Source of the DNA: Candidatus Azobacteroides sp. | Lineage (GTDB): Bacteria > Bacteroidota > Bacteroidia > Bacteroidales > Azobacteroidaceae | Direction of reading: 5' to 3' | DNA length: 35,551 nt | NCBI GenBank assembly: GCA_009778655.1 | Contig: WRFZ01000169.1 | Coordinates: forward strand, 1 to 35,551 | Shown here: piece after piece, positions 34,788-35,551 of the stretch | Layout: every line of letters begins with the position of its first letter | Position numbering within the stretch: position 1 is the stretch's first letter | Program-made: the position numbers and the translations under genes | The notes under the pieces: model-generated | Told to the model about the DNA's origin: nothing | What the model saw: only the letters and a program-made list of their open reading frames with translations | Databases searched by the model: none

Positions 34788-35551
34788 TTATCTTGTTCCA
34801 AACCTTGAGGAATCAAATTCTTTATACGTTTTATCATACCCGCCGAGCTTGAATATAAAAGATAAAGAGATAGCCCGTGAGTCGGGAATAATATTCATTC
34901 TCAAGTCTTGAGTATTGTATTTCATGTTCAGATCGGGCGACCAGCTGTTAAACAAATCAGAACCTCTCAATCTTAACTCGGCATGGTCGTGAAAGAATGT
35001 CCATTTTAAACCGGCATCCAGATTCCACAAGGAAGTAAGTTCAGCAGGTCCCTGTATGTTTTTTGAAATATAAGCCCCGTTAATTTCCATCGTAATATTG
35101 GGCTTCGACGAAATATGAATAGTATTGTCCAATCGTGTATAAAACACAACTTGGTCATTGGTAAACGAAATATCATGAAACCGGGAACTCTTGACCTTAT
35201 CATAAAACCCTATGAGCGTAAGGCGTGTATTTAAAACATGTTGAATATTGAAAGGGAGTATAAGATTTAATCCGGCCGACTGCTTGTAATCAAAATTCAA
35301 AGTTTCATAAATGAGAATCAATTGATCCGGCGCTTGATAGGGTAATTGTACAAAATATCTGTCCTGATAATTAAAAAATGCAGTAAGGACATATTTACTG
35401 TTCAGTATGTAATTCAATTGAGTAGAATAATCCCGGTACGGCTTCAACAAAGGATTGCCGTGAATTTCACTGTATCCGTTCAAGTAGCTTATTGCTCCGT
35501 GCATTTCCCAATAAGCGGGATATATTTTGTCGGAAGAAAAGGATAATTGCA
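34788..35551 (-). CDS. Outer-membrane beta-barrel (TonB-dependent receptor-like) protein, C-terminal part
   Basis: The frame is open from the right window edge to a TAA at 34790-34788, giving about 253 residues; the ATG at 35504 is internal, since codons continue upstream (LSFSSDKIYPAYWE). It shows alternating amphipathic strands and periplasmic turns of a large barrel. GYSEIHGNPLLKPYRDYSTQL is typical of the late strands of Bacteroidota OMP_b-brl_3/TonB-dependent receptors, as are LRGSDLFNSWSPD and SLSFIFKLGGY near the end. The last residue is Arg, not the usual aromatic. The N-terminal plug is outside the window, so the substrate cannot be judged. Confidence 0.88.
   Translation of the reverse strand, partial: QLSFSSDKIYPAYWEMHGAISYLNGYSEIHGNPLLKPYRDYSTQLNYILNSKYVLTAFFNYQDRYFVQLPYQAPDQLILIYETLNFDYKQSAGLNLILPFNIQHVLNTRLTLIGFYDKVKSSRFHDISFTNDQVVFYTRLDNTIHISSKPNITMEINGAYISKNIQGPAELTSLWNLDAGLKWTFFHDHAELRLRGSDLFNSWSPDLNMKYNTQDLRMNIIPDSRAISLSFIFKLGGYDKTYKEFDSSRFGTR

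Noticed and set aside
1-35551. tRNA genes, CRISPR arrays, insertion sequences, integrase or att sites marking an island
   Set aside because: None was recognised on either strand; the cluster's horizontal origin therefore has no direct mark in this window.

Overview
The window comes from a Bacteroidota genome, most likely Bacteroidales. The evidence is the set of lineage-typical genes: a Bacteroidota-type RNA polymerase omega subunit next to bamD and a DUF4293 gene, a WG-repeat secreted protein, an OMP_b-brl_3 type outer-membrane barrel, and an M16 lipoprotein protease. Several upstream regions also carry the Bacteroidota promoter pattern TTTG / TTG, about 20 nt, TAnnTTTG. No tRNA, rRNA, CRISPR array, transposase, integrase or attachment site was recognised.

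Left flank (1-3092): the 5' part of a secreted M16 metalloprotease lipoprotein gene on the minus strand, divergent from rarA on the plus strand. Right flank (28133-35551): metK on the minus strand; then on the plus strand bamD, rpoZ, a DUF4293 membrane protein, a FecCD-type ABC permease, a WG-repeat protein and a beta-CASP metallo-hydrolase; finally the 3' end of an outer-membrane beta-barrel receptor gene on the minus strand.

Between these housekeeping blocks lies a 24.5 kb accessory biosynthesis-and-export cluster, all on the minus strand and transcribed right to left (27696 to 3170). It contains a PapA5/condensation-fold acyltransferase, a deletion remnant of a glycosyltransferase, a MATE exporter, and three large polyketide/fatty-acid synthase proteins resembling PUFA ('secondary lipid') synthases. 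A type II thioesterase, two NBD-less MacB/FtsX-type ABC permeases, a MacA/HlyD-type adaptor and a TolC-type outer-membrane channel follow.

The synthase domains read: (A) decayed NPD enoylreductase - KS - AT; (B) tandem NPD enoylreductase - KS - AT - ACP - ACP - KR; (C) KS - AT - DH - PPTase. Together they give three KS, three AT, one KR, one DH, one apparently intact ER, two ACPs and their own phosphopantetheinyl transferase. This is a complete reductive elongation cycle, with only protein B carrying acyl carriers. My inference is that A, B and C build a reduced or partly unsaturated acyl chain on the ACP pair, the thioesterase edits or releases it, the PapA5-like enzyme esterifies it, and the tripartite pump and/or MATE protein exports it. 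A glycosylation step appears to have been lost, since only the two ends of a glycosyltransferase gene remain. The product cannot be read from the sequence.
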